40,306 nt of DNA, taken from contig JBGAPI010000046.1 of the NCBI GenBank assembly GCA_044221335.1, forward strand, positions 1 to 40,306, read 5' to 3'. The notes under the pieces were generated by a model. That model saw only the letters and a list, made by a program, of their open reading frames with translations, did not search any database and was not told the DNA's origin. Source of the stretch: JBGAPI01 sp044221335. Lineage in GTDB: Bacteria; Pseudomonadota; Gammaproteobacteria; Xanthomonadales; Ahniellaceae. The translations under genes and the position numbers were made by a program. Every line of letters starts with the position of its first letter. Within the stretch, counting starts at the first letter, position 1. Shown here in pieces: positions 8,395 through 16,926 of this stretch.

Positions 8395-9504
8395 ATGCTC
8401 CGCCTCGTTCGCGCCCTGCTTTCGGCTGCCGCCCTGCTGGCACTGCCCCTTTCCCATGCCGCCGAAGCCCCGCTGTCCTGGTACGGCGACTACGCCGCCA
8501 TGCGCGGCTACGCCGTCGACGACGCGAAGATCTACGAGCTGAAGCGGCATCAGTCGATCACGGTGAAGCCGATCGGCTCGGTGAGCTCGCTCGATGCCGT
8601 GTCGCGCGGCGAGATCGACCTCGCCGCCGTCGCCCGCGGGCCGTCGCCGGCGCAGCCGCAGGAGGCCAACCTCGACTTCGTGCCGGTGGCCTGGGACAGC
8701 CTGGTGATGATCGTGCACCCCGGCAACGCGGTCCGCGACGTGACGGTCGAGCAGCTGCGCGACGTCTATCTCGGCAAGATCAAGGACTGGTCGGGACTCG
8801 GCGGCAAGCCGGGAGCCATCAACCTGTACGTGGTCGCCGGTCCGGACGACGGCCTCGAGTTCAGCCTGCGCGAACTGCTGTTCGGCCGCGGCAACGCGGT
8901 GGTCGCCGCGGAACGCTGGTACATCAACACCAAGCAGCTGGAGGACGCGGTGGCGATCGACCCCGCCGGCCTCGGCGTCACCTCGCTGTCGGGGATCGCC
9001 GACAACCGCAAGGTGCGCGCGCTGACCGTCGACGGCATCGCCGCCGGCGCCGGCACCCTGGCCAACGCGAGTTATCCGCTGATCACCCCGCTGTACCTGG
9101 TGTCGCGCGCGGAGCACGACCGCCCGGCGCGGGTCGGCGCGCTGCGCGAGGAGCTGCTGGCGATGCTGGAACAGCCGGCACTGCGCGAGGCGGTGAAGAA
9201 GCGCCAGATCCTGCTCGCCCGCGACAACACCGGCTTGCCGGCCGCGCGCGAGGCCCTGATGGACAAGCTGTCCGCGCGCCTCGCCTGGGTACCGCTGGTC
9301 GAGCCGGTGATCCCGATCGAGCTGCCGTCGAAGAACATGGCCGGCAACCGGCCGCGGCATGACGACGAAGAGGTCGTGCTCGCCGAGCGCGGCGAGAAGT
9401 CCGGCGCGGCCGTCGCCGACGCCCGTCGCCGCAACAAGGGCGCGCGGATCGCCGTCAGCAGCACGCTCGACTACTGCCGTCCCGCCCCGGTGTGCGGTGG
9501 CTGA
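8395..9504 (+). CDS. PstS-like phosphate-type substrate-binding protein
   Basis: This 369-residue exported protein has a signal peptide (residues 1-22, ending SHAAEA) followed by a periplasmic-binding fold. 'IGSVSSLDAVSRGEIDLAAVAR' resembles the N-terminal ligand-binding segment of PstS-like proteins, and 'VTVEQLRDVYLGKIKDWSGLGG' is the characteristic family motif around the hinge. No permease or ATPase genes (pstC, pstA, pstB) are adjacent, so it may serve signalling, or an unlinked transporter. The last ~50 residues form a charged extension with a terminal Cys pair that PstS proteins normally lack. It precedes the HAD gene by 63 bases on the same strand. Confidence 0.75.
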   Translation: MLRLVRALLSAAALLALPLSHAAEAPLSWYGDYAAMRGYAVDDAKIYELKRHQSITVKPIGSVSSLDAVSRGEIDLAAVARGPSPAQPQEANLDFVPVAWDSLVMIVHPGNAVRDVTVEQLRDVYLGKIKDWSGLGGKPGAINLYVVAGPDDGLEFSLRELLFGRGNAVVAAERWYINTKQLEDAVAIDPAGLGVTSLSGIADNRKVRALTVDGIAAGAGTLANASYPLITPLYLVSRAEHDRPARVGALREELLAMLEQPALREAVKKRQILLARDNTGLPAAREALMDKLSARLAWVPLVEPVIPIELPSKNMAGNRPRHDDEEVVLAERGEKSGAAVADARRRNKGARIAVSSTLDYCRPAPVCGG

Positions 9505-9567
9505 AGCCGGCGCCGAGCCCGTCGTTCCGTCCGCGCCGATTCCGCCGCCGTCCAAGCCATCTCCGCC

Positions 9568-10275
9568 GTGATCAAAGCCGTCACCCTCGACCTCGACGAC
9601 ACCCTCTGGCCGATCGCGCCCGTGATCGAGCGCGCCGAGCAGGCCCTGGCGGACTGGCTCGCCGAGCACTGCCCCGAGGTCGCCGCGGCCTGGCCGATCC
9701 CGGCGATGCGGCGGCTGCGCGAGCGCATCGGCGCCGACCATCCGGCGCTGGCGCACGACTTCACCCGCCTGCGGATACTTTCCCTCAACGAGGCCTTCGC
9801 GCCGTTCCGGCCGGAGCCGATCTGGGCCGAGCGCGCCTTCGAGGTGTTCTACGCCGAGCGCAACCGGGTCGAGCTGTATCCCGAGGCCCATGCCAGCCTC
9901 GCGGCGCTGGCCGCGCGCTATCCGCTGGCGAGCCTGTCGAACGGCAATGCCGACCTCAAGCGCTGCGGCATCGACCACCACTTCCGCCATGCGATATCGC
10001 CCCGCGAGGTCGGCGCGGCCAAGCCCGATCCCAGGATCTTCGCGGCGGCGGCCGAGCGCCTCGGGGTGGCGCCGGCGGCGATCGTGCACGTCGGCGACGA
10101 TGCCGAGCTCGACGTGCTCGGCGCCAAGGCCGCCGGCTTCCGCGCCGTCTGGATCAGCCGCGATGGCCAGCCCTGGCCGCATGCGGTCGTCCCCGATGCG
10201 ATCATCCGCACGCTCGACCAGCTCGACGGCGTGATCGCCGGATTCACTTCCACCGACAGGAACGCCCACGGATGA
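9568..10275 (+). CDS. HAD-superfamily hydrolase (phosphatase-like)
   Basis: The 235-residue protein carries all four haloacid-dehalogenase motifs: motif I 'TLDLDDTLWP' (nucleophile Asp8 and Asp10), motif II 'SLSNGN', motif III Lys in 'AAKPDPRIF', and motif IV 'GDDAELDVLGA'. The helical insertion between motifs I and II is a class I cap, as in YjjG- and phosphoglycolate phosphatase-like enzymes. The substrate cannot be read from sequence. It starts with GTG; no convincing ribosome binding site is visible. Its stop overlaps the start of the following aminopeptidase (ATGA), implying translational coupling. Confidence 0.85.
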   Translation: MIKAVTLDLDDTLWPIAPVIERAEQALADWLAEHCPEVAAAWPIPAMRRLRERIGADHPALAHDFTRLRILSLNEAFAPFRPEPIWAERAFEVFYAERNRVELYPEAHASLAALAARYPLASLSNGNADLKRCGIDHHFRHAISPREVGAAKPDPRIFAAAAERLGVAPAAIVHVGDDAELDVLGAKAAGFRAVWISRDGQPWPHAVVPDAIIRTLDQLDGVIAGFTSTDRNAHG

Positions 10276-11621
10276 GCGACGCCGCGACCCTCCGACTGTT
10301 TTCCCCCGGCGAGCTCGAGCCCTGGCGTGCGGCCCAGGACGAGCGCGTCGGCCGCTGGCTCGATGCGGTCGGCTTCCGCGGCGGCGCCGGCCAGTGGTGC
10401 CTGCTGCCGGACGGTGCCGGCGAGACCGGCACCTACCTCGCCGGCACCGGCGCGCCGGCCGACATGTACGCGCTGGCGGCACTGGCGGCCCGCCTGCCGG
10501 CACGCAGCTACCGCCTGCACGAAGACAACAGCCTGCGGCCGGGCGACCTGCACGCGCTCGGCTTCGCGCTGGCCGGCTACCAGTTCGACCGCTACAAGCC
10601 GCGCAACCGCAGCATCGCCGAGATCCAGTGGCCCGAGGCGATCGACCGCGCACAGCTCGACCGTGGCAGCCGGGCCGTCGCCAAGGTGCGCGACCTCGTC
10701 AATACGCCGACCGAGGACCTCGGCCCGGCCGAGCTCGCCGCCGAGGTGCGCAGCCTCGCCGCGAACCACGCCGGCAGCTATCGCGAGTGGGTCGGCGGCG
10801 ACCTGCTCGCCGGCAACTTCCCCGCCATCCACGCCGTCGGGCGCGCGTCGCATCGCGCGCCGCGGCTGGCCGAACTCGTCGCCGGCAACCCCGGGCACCC
10901 GCGCGTCGCGATCGTCGGCAAGGGTGTGTGCTTCGACACCGGCGGCCTCGACATCAAGTCGGCCGACGGCATGCGCTGGATGAAGAAGGACATGGGCGGC
11001 GCCGCCCATGCGGTCGCGCTGGCGCAGCTGATCCTCGAATCCGGCCTGCCGATCCAGCTGCAGCTGCTGATCCCGGCGGTGGAGAACGCCCTCGGTCCGA
11101 ATTCCTACCGCCCCGGCGAGGTGATCCGCACCCGTGCCGGCCTCTCGGTCGAGATCGACAACACCGATGCCGAGGGCCGCGTGGTGCTCTGCGATGCGCT
11201 GGCCTACGCCGGCGAAAGCCGTCCCGACCTGATCGTCGACTTCGCGACGCTGACCGGCGCCGCGCGGGTCGCGCTCGGCCCGGAATTGCCGCCGCTGTTC
11301 TGCAACCGCGACACGCTGGCGGCGGAGCTGCTCGCCGCCGCGCAGCGCAGCCAGGATCCGCTGTGGCGAATGCCGCTGTGGTCGCCCTACCTGCTGATGC
11401 TGGAGTCTCGGATCGCCGATCTCGCCAACTCCGGCAGCTCGCGGATGGCCGGCGCGATCACGGCCGCGCTCTACCTCGAGCGCTTCGTCCCGGCCGGCAC
11501 CGACTGGGCCCACATCGACTGCTACGCCTGGAACGACAGCGAGCGGCCCGGCCGGCCGCGCGGCGGCGAGGCACAGGGACTGCGGGCGGTATTCGAGTAC
11601 CTGCGCAGCCGGTTTTCCTGA
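10272..11621 (+). CDS. M17 leucyl aminopeptidase family protein
   Basis: The 449-residue product is a dinuclear-metal aminopeptidase of family M17, which removes N-terminal residues from peptides in the cytoplasm. 'VGKGVCFDTGGLDIKS' and 'MKKDMGGAA' supply the metal-binding Lys and Asp residues, and the signature 'NTDAEGR' is intact. The N-terminal domain (about residues 1-150) is shorter and divergent from PepA, so this is a paralogue rather than PepA itself; PepA's site-specific recombination role should not be assumed. It overlaps the upstream HAD gene by four bases. Confidence 0.9.
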   Translation: MSDAATLRLFSPGELEPWRAAQDERVGRWLDAVGFRGGAGQWCLLPDGAGETGTYLAGTGAPADMYALAALAARLPARSYRLHEDNSLRPGDLHALGFALAGYQFDRYKPRNRSIAEIQWPEAIDRAQLDRGSRAVAKVRDLVNTPTEDLGPAELAAEVRSLAANHAGSYREWVGGDLLAGNFPAIHAVGRASHRAPRLAELVAGNPGHPRVAIVGKGVCFDTGGLDIKSADGMRWMKKDMGGAAHAVALAQLILESGLPIQLQLLIPAVENALGPNSYRPGEVIRTRAGLSVEIDNTDAEGRVVLCDALAYAGESRPDLIVDFATLTGAARVALGPELPPLFCNRDTLAAELLAAAQRSQDPLWRMPLWSPYLLMLESRIADLANSGSSRMAGAITAALYLERFVPAGTDWAHIDCYAWNDSERPGRPRGGEAQGLRAVFEYLRSRFS

Positions 11622-11641
11622 CGATCCGCGGTGCTCGGTTT

Positions 11642-11655
11642 AGGGCCCTGGGCCC
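11642..11655. repeat. Two heptad repeats (AGGGCCC/TGGGCCC) forming a small hairpin
   Basis: Two consecutive 7-base units, AGGGCCC and TGGGCCC, lie 21 bases after the aminopeptidase stop and are followed by TTCTT. They can pair as a short hairpin and might terminate transcription. The same units recur at 34466-34493 and 34588-34615. Confidence 0.55.
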
Positions 11656-11734
11656 TTCTTCACGCAGCCAGAGTCACAGCGCACCGCCCCACCGCACTGC
11701 TATCGTTCGCCCCTTGCCCGGACCCCGTTGAACG

Positions 11735-14029
11735 ATGGAAATCCCCAACTACGTCCTGCTGAAGAAGATCGGCGAAGGCGCGATGGCCGAGGTCTACCTC
11801 GCCGAGCACAAGCGCAACCGCCGGCGTGCCGCGATCAAGGTCCTCAAGATCTCGAGCCAGGTCAGCGCCACCGACGCCGAAGCGCTGTTTCTGCGCGAGG
11901 GCGAGGTGCTGGCAAGCTTCTCCGACCGCAACATCGTCGCCATCTACGACAACGACAAGGTCGGCGACATCGCCTATCTCGCGATGGAGTTCCTGACCGG
12001 CGGCACCTTGCTGGAACGGATGCAGCGAGGCCCGATCCAGGTCGGCGAGGCGATCGGCTTCATCGTGCAGGTGGCGACGGCGTTGAACACCGCGCACGCG
12101 GCCGGGGTGATCCACCGCGACCTCAAGCCCGCCAACATCATGCTGCGCGACGAGACCACGCCCGTGCTGACCGACTTCGGCGCCGCGCGACTGCTCGACA
12201 AGAGCACGATCTACGGCAAGGACGGCTCGATCATCGGCACGCCGTACTACATGAGCCCGGAGCAGATCCAGGGCCTCGACCTCGACGGCCGCAGCGACGA
12301 GTACGCGCTCGGCGTGCTGTTCTACGAACTGCTCACCGGCAAGCTGCCGTTCGGCGGCCAGACCGCGCAGGAAGTCGGCATGCAGCACCTGTTCGCGCCG
12401 ATCCCGACGCTGCCCGCGAGTCTCGCGATGCTGCAGCCGGTGCTGACCAAGATGCTGGCGAAGTCGCGCGACGACCGCTATGCCTCGACCCTCGATGTGG
12501 TCGACGCGCTGCGCCGTTCGTTCCTGTCCGACGACGCGCTGCGTCTGCAGGTCAATTTCGACCCGAACTCCGCGTGGTCGAGCCAGCTGCGCGCGCTCGG
12601 CTTCCTGCTCGACACCAGCGCGCGCAACGAGATCCGCATCGCCCAGGGCCAGGCGCTGCAGAATCCGCCGCCGCCGACGGCGCCGCAGCCGCCGGTCGGG
12701 CCGCCGCGGATGGCGACACCGCCGGCGCAGCCACCGGCCGCCCCCGCGGCTCCACCGCCGGTCCGCGCCGCCAGCGCACCGCCGCCGGTACGCCCCGCTG
12801 CGCAGCCCGCCCCGCCGCCGATGATGGCGTCGGCATCGTATCCGCCGCAGGCGCCGAAGAAGTCCGGGATGGGCGTCGGCATCGTGATCGGCGTCGTGGT
12901 GACGGCATTCATCGGCTTCGGCCTCCTGATGTGGGCGGCGGCGGTCTACGAGGAGAACGGCGGCGACAGCGGCGACGGCACGCAGCAGGAAGACGGCAGC
13001 AACACTCCCCCGCCCGGACCGACCGACGGCGGCTCCGGCAGCCCCTCCGGCAGCGAATCCGGCAGCGGCACCGCGCAGAACGCACGGAGTTCGACCGGCA
13101 CCACCAGCACCGCGTCGAGCTTCTTCGACAAGCTGGTGGACGGCAGCAATGGCCCGGCGATGATCTACATCCCGGCGGGCGAGTTCAGCATGGGCAGTCC
13201 GGCCGATGATCCGCGCCAGGAGAAGGACGAGCTGCCGCAGCACAATGTCACCCTGCGGATGTTCGGACTCAGTCGCGACGAGATCACCGTCGCCGAGTTC
13301 CGCCGCTTCGTCGAGGCCAGCGGCTACCGCACCGAGGCCGAGCAGGGGATCGACCTGCCCGACAGCGTCGACAAGACCTACCAGGGCCCGAATCCGGGCT
13401 GCTACGCGATCGAATCGGCGGCCAACTTCGCCTTCGCCTGGCGCGGCAACCGGGACTGGAAGCAGCCCGGCTTCCCGCAAGGTGACAACCATCCGGTGGT
13501 GTGCATCAGCTGGAACGACGCGGTCGCGTATTCCGACTGGCTGTCGAGCCAGACCGGCCAGGCCTACCGGCTGCCGTCGGAAGCCGAGCTCGAATACGTC
13601 GAGCGTGGCGGCACCCAGACGATCTTTCCCTGGGGCAACGACGACAACGCGGGCTGCAAGCACGCCAATGGCGCGGACAAGACCCCGTTCGCGGACGGCG
13701 GCCTGCTGAACCCGCGTGCCGAATGCAAGGACGGCCAGGTCTTCACCGCACCGGTCGGCAGCCACAGCGCCAACTGGTTCGGCATCAACGACAGCATCGG
13801 CAACGTCTGGGAGTGGGCCGCGGACTGCGTCCACAGCACCTATGACGGCGCCCCCGACGACGGCTCCGCCTGGGTCAATACCGACGGCAGCCCCTGCCCG
13901 GCCCACATCCTTCGCGGCGGCTCCTGGGCCGACGCGCCCGTGGCACTGCGCCCCGCCCACCGCAATTGGGTCTACGCCTCGGATCGGCGGGATTACTACG
14001 GATTCCGGGTCGCGCGGGATGTGATTTGA
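11735..14029 (+). CDS. Transmembrane Ser/Thr protein kinase with C-terminal formylglycine-generating-enzyme-like domain
   Basis: This 764-residue protein has a Hanks-type kinase domain at residues about 5-265: glycine loop GEGAMAEVYLAE, ATP-binding Lys35 in AAIKVLK, catalytic HRDLKPAN (Asp129), DFG at 147-149, and SPEQ in the activation region. A Pro/Ala-rich linker (about 310-375) leads to one membrane helix (about 379-404). A Ser/Gly-rich linker and a sulfatase-modifying-factor (SUMF1/FGE-like) domain from about 475 to the end follow, with 'YIPAGEFSMGS', 'GNVWEWAADC' and 'LRGGSW'. The predicted topology is cytoplasmic kinase with the FGE-like domain outside, so the latter is probably a sensor or binding module. 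The residues between kinase and linker (about 265-310) resemble no domain I know. Substrates are unknown and no cognate phosphatase is adjacent. Confidence 0.9.
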   Translation: MEIPNYVLLKKIGEGAMAEVYLAEHKRNRRRAAIKVLKISSQVSATDAEALFLREGEVLASFSDRNIVAIYDNDKVGDIAYLAMEFLTGGTLLERMQRGPIQVGEAIGFIVQVATALNTAHAAGVIHRDLKPANIMLRDETTPVLTDFGAARLLDKSTIYGKDGSIIGTPYYMSPEQIQGLDLDGRSDEYALGVLFYELLTGKLPFGGQTAQEVGMQHLFAPIPTLPASLAMLQPVLTKMLAKSRDDRYASTLDVVDALRRSFLSDDALRLQVNFDPNSAWSSQLRALGFLLDTSARNEIRIAQGQALQNPPPPTAPQPPVGPPRMATPPAQPPAAPAAPPPVRAASAPPPVRPAAQPAPPPMMASASYPPQAPKKSGMGVGIVIGVVVTAFIGFGLLMWAAAVYEENGGDSGDGTQQEDGSNTPPPGPTDGGSGSPSGSESGSGTAQNARSSTGTTSTASSFFDKLVDGSNGPAMIYIPAGEFSMGSPADDPRQEKDELPQHNVTLRMFGLSRDEITVAEFRRFVEASGYRTEAEQGIDLPDSVDKTYQGPNPGCYAIESAANFAFAWRGNRDWKQPGFPQGDNHPVVCISWNDAVAYSDWLSSQTGQAYRLPSEAELEYVERGGTQTIFPWGNDDNAGCKHANGADKTPFADGGLLNPRAECKDGQVFTAPVGSHSANWFGINDSIGNVWEWAADCVHSTYDGAPDDGSAWVNTDGSPCPAHILRGGSWADAPVALRPAHRNWVYASDRRDYYGFRVARDVI

Positions 14030-14060
14030 GAGTTGGGGCTTTGGGCGGGGGACTGCTCGC

Positions 14061-14123
14061 TGAGGGCTGAGGGCTTGGGGCTGAGTGCTTGGGGCTGAGG
14101 GCTTGGGGCTGAGGGCTGAGGGC
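14061..14123. repeat. Array of nine heptad repeats (TGAGGGC/TTGGGGC)
   Basis: Nine consecutive 7-base units read TGAGGGC or TTGGGGC, with one TGAGTGC variant, without a spacer. Matching units in the opposite orientation lie at 14281-14294 (GCCCTGA twice) and 14367-14380 (GCCCTCA, GCCCCAA), on the far side of a REP-like palindrome. The region lies between the kinase gene and ftsE and has no gene. Confidence 0.8.
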
Positions 14124-14138
14124 TCAGAGTTGCGAAAA

Positions 14139-14254
14139 CCCGTCATTGCGAGCGCAGCGAAGCAATCCAGCGCCTTTGCTTTTCGCCGGTCCAGAGCCAG
14201 AGCAAAGCCGCTGGGTTGCTTCGTCGTCGCTGCGCTCCTCCTCGCAATGACGGG
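14139..14254. repeat. REP-like imperfect palindrome of 116 bases
   Basis: Perfect 14-base ends (CCCGTCATTGCGAG and its complement) are followed inward by near-perfect arms around AGCAATCCAGCG and CGCTGGGTTGCT, so the whole element can fold into a long hairpin. The GTCATTGCGAG...AAGCAATCC theme is a repeat I know from intergenic regions of many bacteria. It lies between heptad arrays of opposite orientation. It could block readthrough from the kinase gene into ftsE. Confidence 0.75.
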
Positions 14255-14401
14255 GAATGAGGGAACACTGCGTTCCCTGAGCCCTGAGCCCTGAGCCCAG
14301 ACCGACTTTCGTAGCGTCGACATCAAATCCGCAGCACCACCCCATCGTTTCCGCCCTTTCCCGTCAGCCCTCAGCCCCAAGCCACCGCCCCACTCCGACC
14401 G

Positions 14402-15070
14402 ATGCTCCGCTTCGAAACCGTCAGCAAGCGCTACCCCGGCGGCCAGGACGCCCTGGCCGAGCTGTCTTTTGCGCTGACGGCGGGTGAGTTCGCGTTCCTG
14501 ACCGGCCACTCTGGCGCCGGCAAGAGCACGGTGCTCCGGCTGATCGCGCTGGCCGAGCAGCCGACCCGTGGCGCGGTCTACTTCAACGAGCAGCGCCTGT
14601 CGCAACTGCGCGCCGGGCAGGTGCCCTTCCTGCGCCGCCAGATCGGCCAGGTCTACCAGGACCATCGCCTCCTGATGACGCGTACCACCCTCGACAACGT
14701 CAGCCTGCCGCTGGTGATCGCCGGCATGGCTCGCGCCGAGCGCGAGAAGCGGGCGCGTGCCGCGCTCGACGTGGTCGGCCTGCTCGACCGCGAGCGCGCG
14801 CTGCCGGGGCAGTTGTCCGCCGGCGAGCAGCAGCGGGTCGGGGTGGCCCGGGCGATCGTCGGCCGGCCGCCGCTGGTGATCGCCGACGAACCTACCGGCA
14901 ACCTCGACCCGGAGCTCGCCGCGGAGATCATGGGCCTGTTCGCCAAGCTCGCCGAGACCGGCTCGACGGTGCTGGTCGCGAGCCACGACCTCGCGCTGGT
15001 GCGCAGCCTCCGGCGTCGCGTCCTGGTGCTCGACCACGGCCGCCTCGTCGACGACTTCCGTCCGCGATGA
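14402..15070 (+). CDS. ftsE: Cell-division ABC transporter ATP-binding protein FtsE
   Basis: The 222-residue protein is a typical FtsE: Walker A GHSGAGKST (residues 35-43), Q-loop 'QVYQDH', signature 'QLSAGEQQR', Walker B 'LVIADEPT' and the H-loop 'VASHD'. FtsE pairs with FtsX at the division septum and drives activation of cell-wall hydrolases. Its stop overlaps the ftsX start by four bases. The region just upstream is repeat-rich, so the promoter could not be located. Confidence 0.95.
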   Translation: MLRFETVSKRYPGGQDALAELSFALTAGEFAFLTGHSGAGKSTVLRLIALAEQPTRGAVYFNEQRLSQLRAGQVPFLRRQIGQVYQDHRLLMTRTTLDNVSLPLVIAGMARAEREKRARAALDVVGLLDRERALPGQLSAGEQQRVGVARAIVGRPPLVIADEPTGNLDPELAAEIMGLFAKLAETGSTVLVASHDLALVRSLRRRVLVLDHGRLVDDFRPR

Positions 15071-16071
15071 ACCGTCGACGCGCCGCCTCGAAGAAGTCCC
15101 CGCCCAGCGCGAAACGCAGCGCTGCCGGCAGCGGCCTGGCGCTGCGCAGCGTCGAGCGTTTCGAGGCCTGGCGCGAGCAGCATCTGTACTGCCTGCTGTC
15201 GAGTCTCGGCCGGCTCTGGCAGCGGCGGATGGCGACGATCCTCACCACCTTCGTGCTGGCGTTCGCGATGTGCCTGCCGCTGGCCTACTACGTCCTGTTC
15301 CGCAACGCGGCCCATGCCGCCGCCGGCATGGCCAGCGCGCGCGAGATGGGCGTGTTCATCAAGCGCGGCAGTGCCGCGCCGGCGGTCGAGGGGTTGGCGC
15401 AGCAGTTCCGCCTGCGCGCCGACGTCGCCGCGGTCGACCTGCGCAGCCCCGAGCAGGGCCTCGCCGACCTGCGCGCGCTGCCCGGCTTCGACGCGGCGCT
15501 CGCGGAGCTCCCGGCGAATCCCCTGCCGCCGCTGCTGATCGTGTCGCCACGCGAGGGTCTCGACGGCGCCGGGCTGGCACACCTCGCCGACGACCTGCGC
15601 GGCGATCCGCTGGTCGACGTGGTGCAGCTCGACCTGTCGTGGCGCGAGCGCCTCGACCGGCTGCTGGCGCTGGCGGAGCGCGCGGGCCGGGTGCTGGCGG
15701 TCGTGTTCGCACTCGGCGCGCTGCTGGTGGTCGGCAACACCGTGCGCCTCGACGTCGGCCAGCACGCCGACGAGATCGCCATCCTCGGCCAGCTCGGCGG
15801 CACCCGCGGGTTCGTGCGCCGGCCCTACCTCTACCTCGGCTGCTGGTACGGCCTCGCCGCCGCCGCGCTCGCGCTCGTGGTGGTGGCGACGATGACGGCG
15901 CTGCTCGCCGGACCGGTCGCGGACCTGGCGCGCAGCTACGGCGCGGACTTCCACCTCGCCGGCCTCGACGCCGTGACCACGGTCGAGACGCTCGCGGGAG
16001 GAATCGTGTTAGGCTGGATCGGAGCCTTCGTGGCGACCACACGCTACCTCCTGCGCAACTCCGACCGCTGA
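15067..16071 (+). CDS. ftsX: Cell-division protein FtsX
   Basis: The 334-residue protein has an N-terminal basic cytoplasmic stretch of about 55 residues, a first membrane helix ('ILTTFVLAFAMCLPLAYYVLF'), a periplasmic loop of about 130 residues, and three more helices at the C terminus beginning at 'VLAVVFALGALLVVGNT'. 'EIAILGQLGGT' is the conserved cytoplasmic segment that contacts FtsE. FtsX is the membrane partner of FtsE and signals through its large periplasmic loop to EnvC-type activators. The cytoplasmic N-terminal extension is long and Ala/Arg/Lys-rich. Confidence 0.93.
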   Translation: MNRRRAASKKSPPSAKRSAAGSGLALRSVERFEAWREQHLYCLLSSLGRLWQRRMATILTTFVLAFAMCLPLAYYVLFRNAAHAAAGMASAREMGVFIKRGSAAPAVEGLAQQFRLRADVAAVDLRSPEQGLADLRALPGFDAALAELPANPLPPLLIVSPREGLDGAGLAHLADDLRGDPLVDVVQLDLSWRERLDRLLALAERAGRVLAVVFALGALLVVGNTVRLDVGQHADEIAILGQLGGTRGFVRRPYLYLGCWYGLAAAALALVVVATMTALLAGPVADLARSYGADFHLAGLDAVTTVETLAGGIVLGWIGAFVATTRYLLRNSDR

Positions 16072-16080
16072 TCGCCCGAC

Positions 16081-16926
16081 GTGGAAGCATCGCTCACCCG
16101 ACATATCACCAGCGACGAGCCGCGCGTGATGATCGTCGACGGCTCCAAGGTCACCCGCAAGCTGATCGCGGGCGTTCTCAAGACCGAACTCCCCGGCGCC
16201 GTCGTGATGTCCTGCGAGACCGGCGCGGAGGCGAAGAAGATGCTGGAGCAGGGCGTGGTCGATCTGGTGACCACCGCGCTGCAGCTGGACGACATGGACG
16301 GCCTCGAGCTCGCCCGGCACGTCCGCGACAACGCGCCGCAGGCCTACATTCCGATCGTGGTCGTCTCCGGCAGCGTGAACGAGCGCCTGGGTGCGCAGGG
16401 CCTGTCCGAACACGTCACCGACTACTTCGACAAGTCGCTCGGCTTCGCCGCGCTGGCGGAATTCATCCGCGGCTACGTCACCGCGCAGGCGCGGGTCGAG
16501 GGCCTGGTGCTGTACGTCGAGGACAGCCGCGTGGTCGCGCTCGCGACTCGCCGCATGCTGGAGAAGTACGGCCTGTCGGTCAGCCATGTCACCAGCGTGG
16601 AGGACGCGCTCGCCGTCATCGACACGGCGCGCGCCGCCGGCCAGCGGCCGGCGGACCTGGTGTTGACCGACGTCTATCTGAAGGGCGGCCTCACCGGCAA
16701 GGAGCTGGTCGAGAAGCTGCGCGGCGACCTCGCCTACAGCAAGGGCGAGCTGCCGGTGATCGTGATGACCGCCGACGACAACCCGGTCAATCAGGCCGGC
16801 CTGCTGCGCGCCGGCGCCAACGACCTGGTCCACAAGCCGGTCGAGGAACGCCTGCTGTTCACCAAGCTGCAATTCCAGCTGAAGGTGTGCCGGCGGCACC
16901 GCCAGGCGAACGCCCAGCCGGCATGA
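16081..16926 (+). CDS. Double-receiver (REC-REC) response regulator
   Basis: Two CheY-like receiver domains fill this 281-residue protein, at about 14-133 and 141-270, with no output domain. REC2 looks functional: acidic pair Glu147-Asp148, phospho-acceptor Asp197 in 'DLVLTDVYL', Thr230 and Lys252 in 'DLVHKPV'. REC1 is degenerate: the acceptor position is Ala66 ('DLVTTALQL') and the acidic pair is reduced to Asp20-Gly21, although Lys118 is kept. REC1 is therefore probably a pseudoreceiver used for contact or dimerisation. The start is GTG, ten bases after ftsX; the stop overlaps ung by three bases. Its location between ftsX and ung suggests cotranscription with the division operon. No histidine kinase is nearby. 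Confidence 0.85.
   Translation: MEASLTRHITSDEPRVMIVDGSKVTRKLIAGVLKTELPGAVVMSCETGAEAKKMLEQGVVDLVTTALQLDDMDGLELARHVRDNAPQAYIPIVVVSGSVNERLGAQGLSEHVTDYFDKSLGFAALAEFIRGYVTAQARVEGLVLYVEDSRVVALATRRMLEKYGLSVSHVTSVEDALAVIDTARAAGQRPADLVLTDVYLKGGLTGKELVEKLRGDLAYSKGELPVIVMTADDNPVNQAGLLRAGANDLVHKPVEERLLFTKLQFQLKVCRRHRQANAQPA

Noticed and set aside
11660..15037. 1125-codon minus-strand frame opposite the kinase and ftsE
   Set aside because: It crosses two real genes and a repeat region and has low-complexity composition without motifs.
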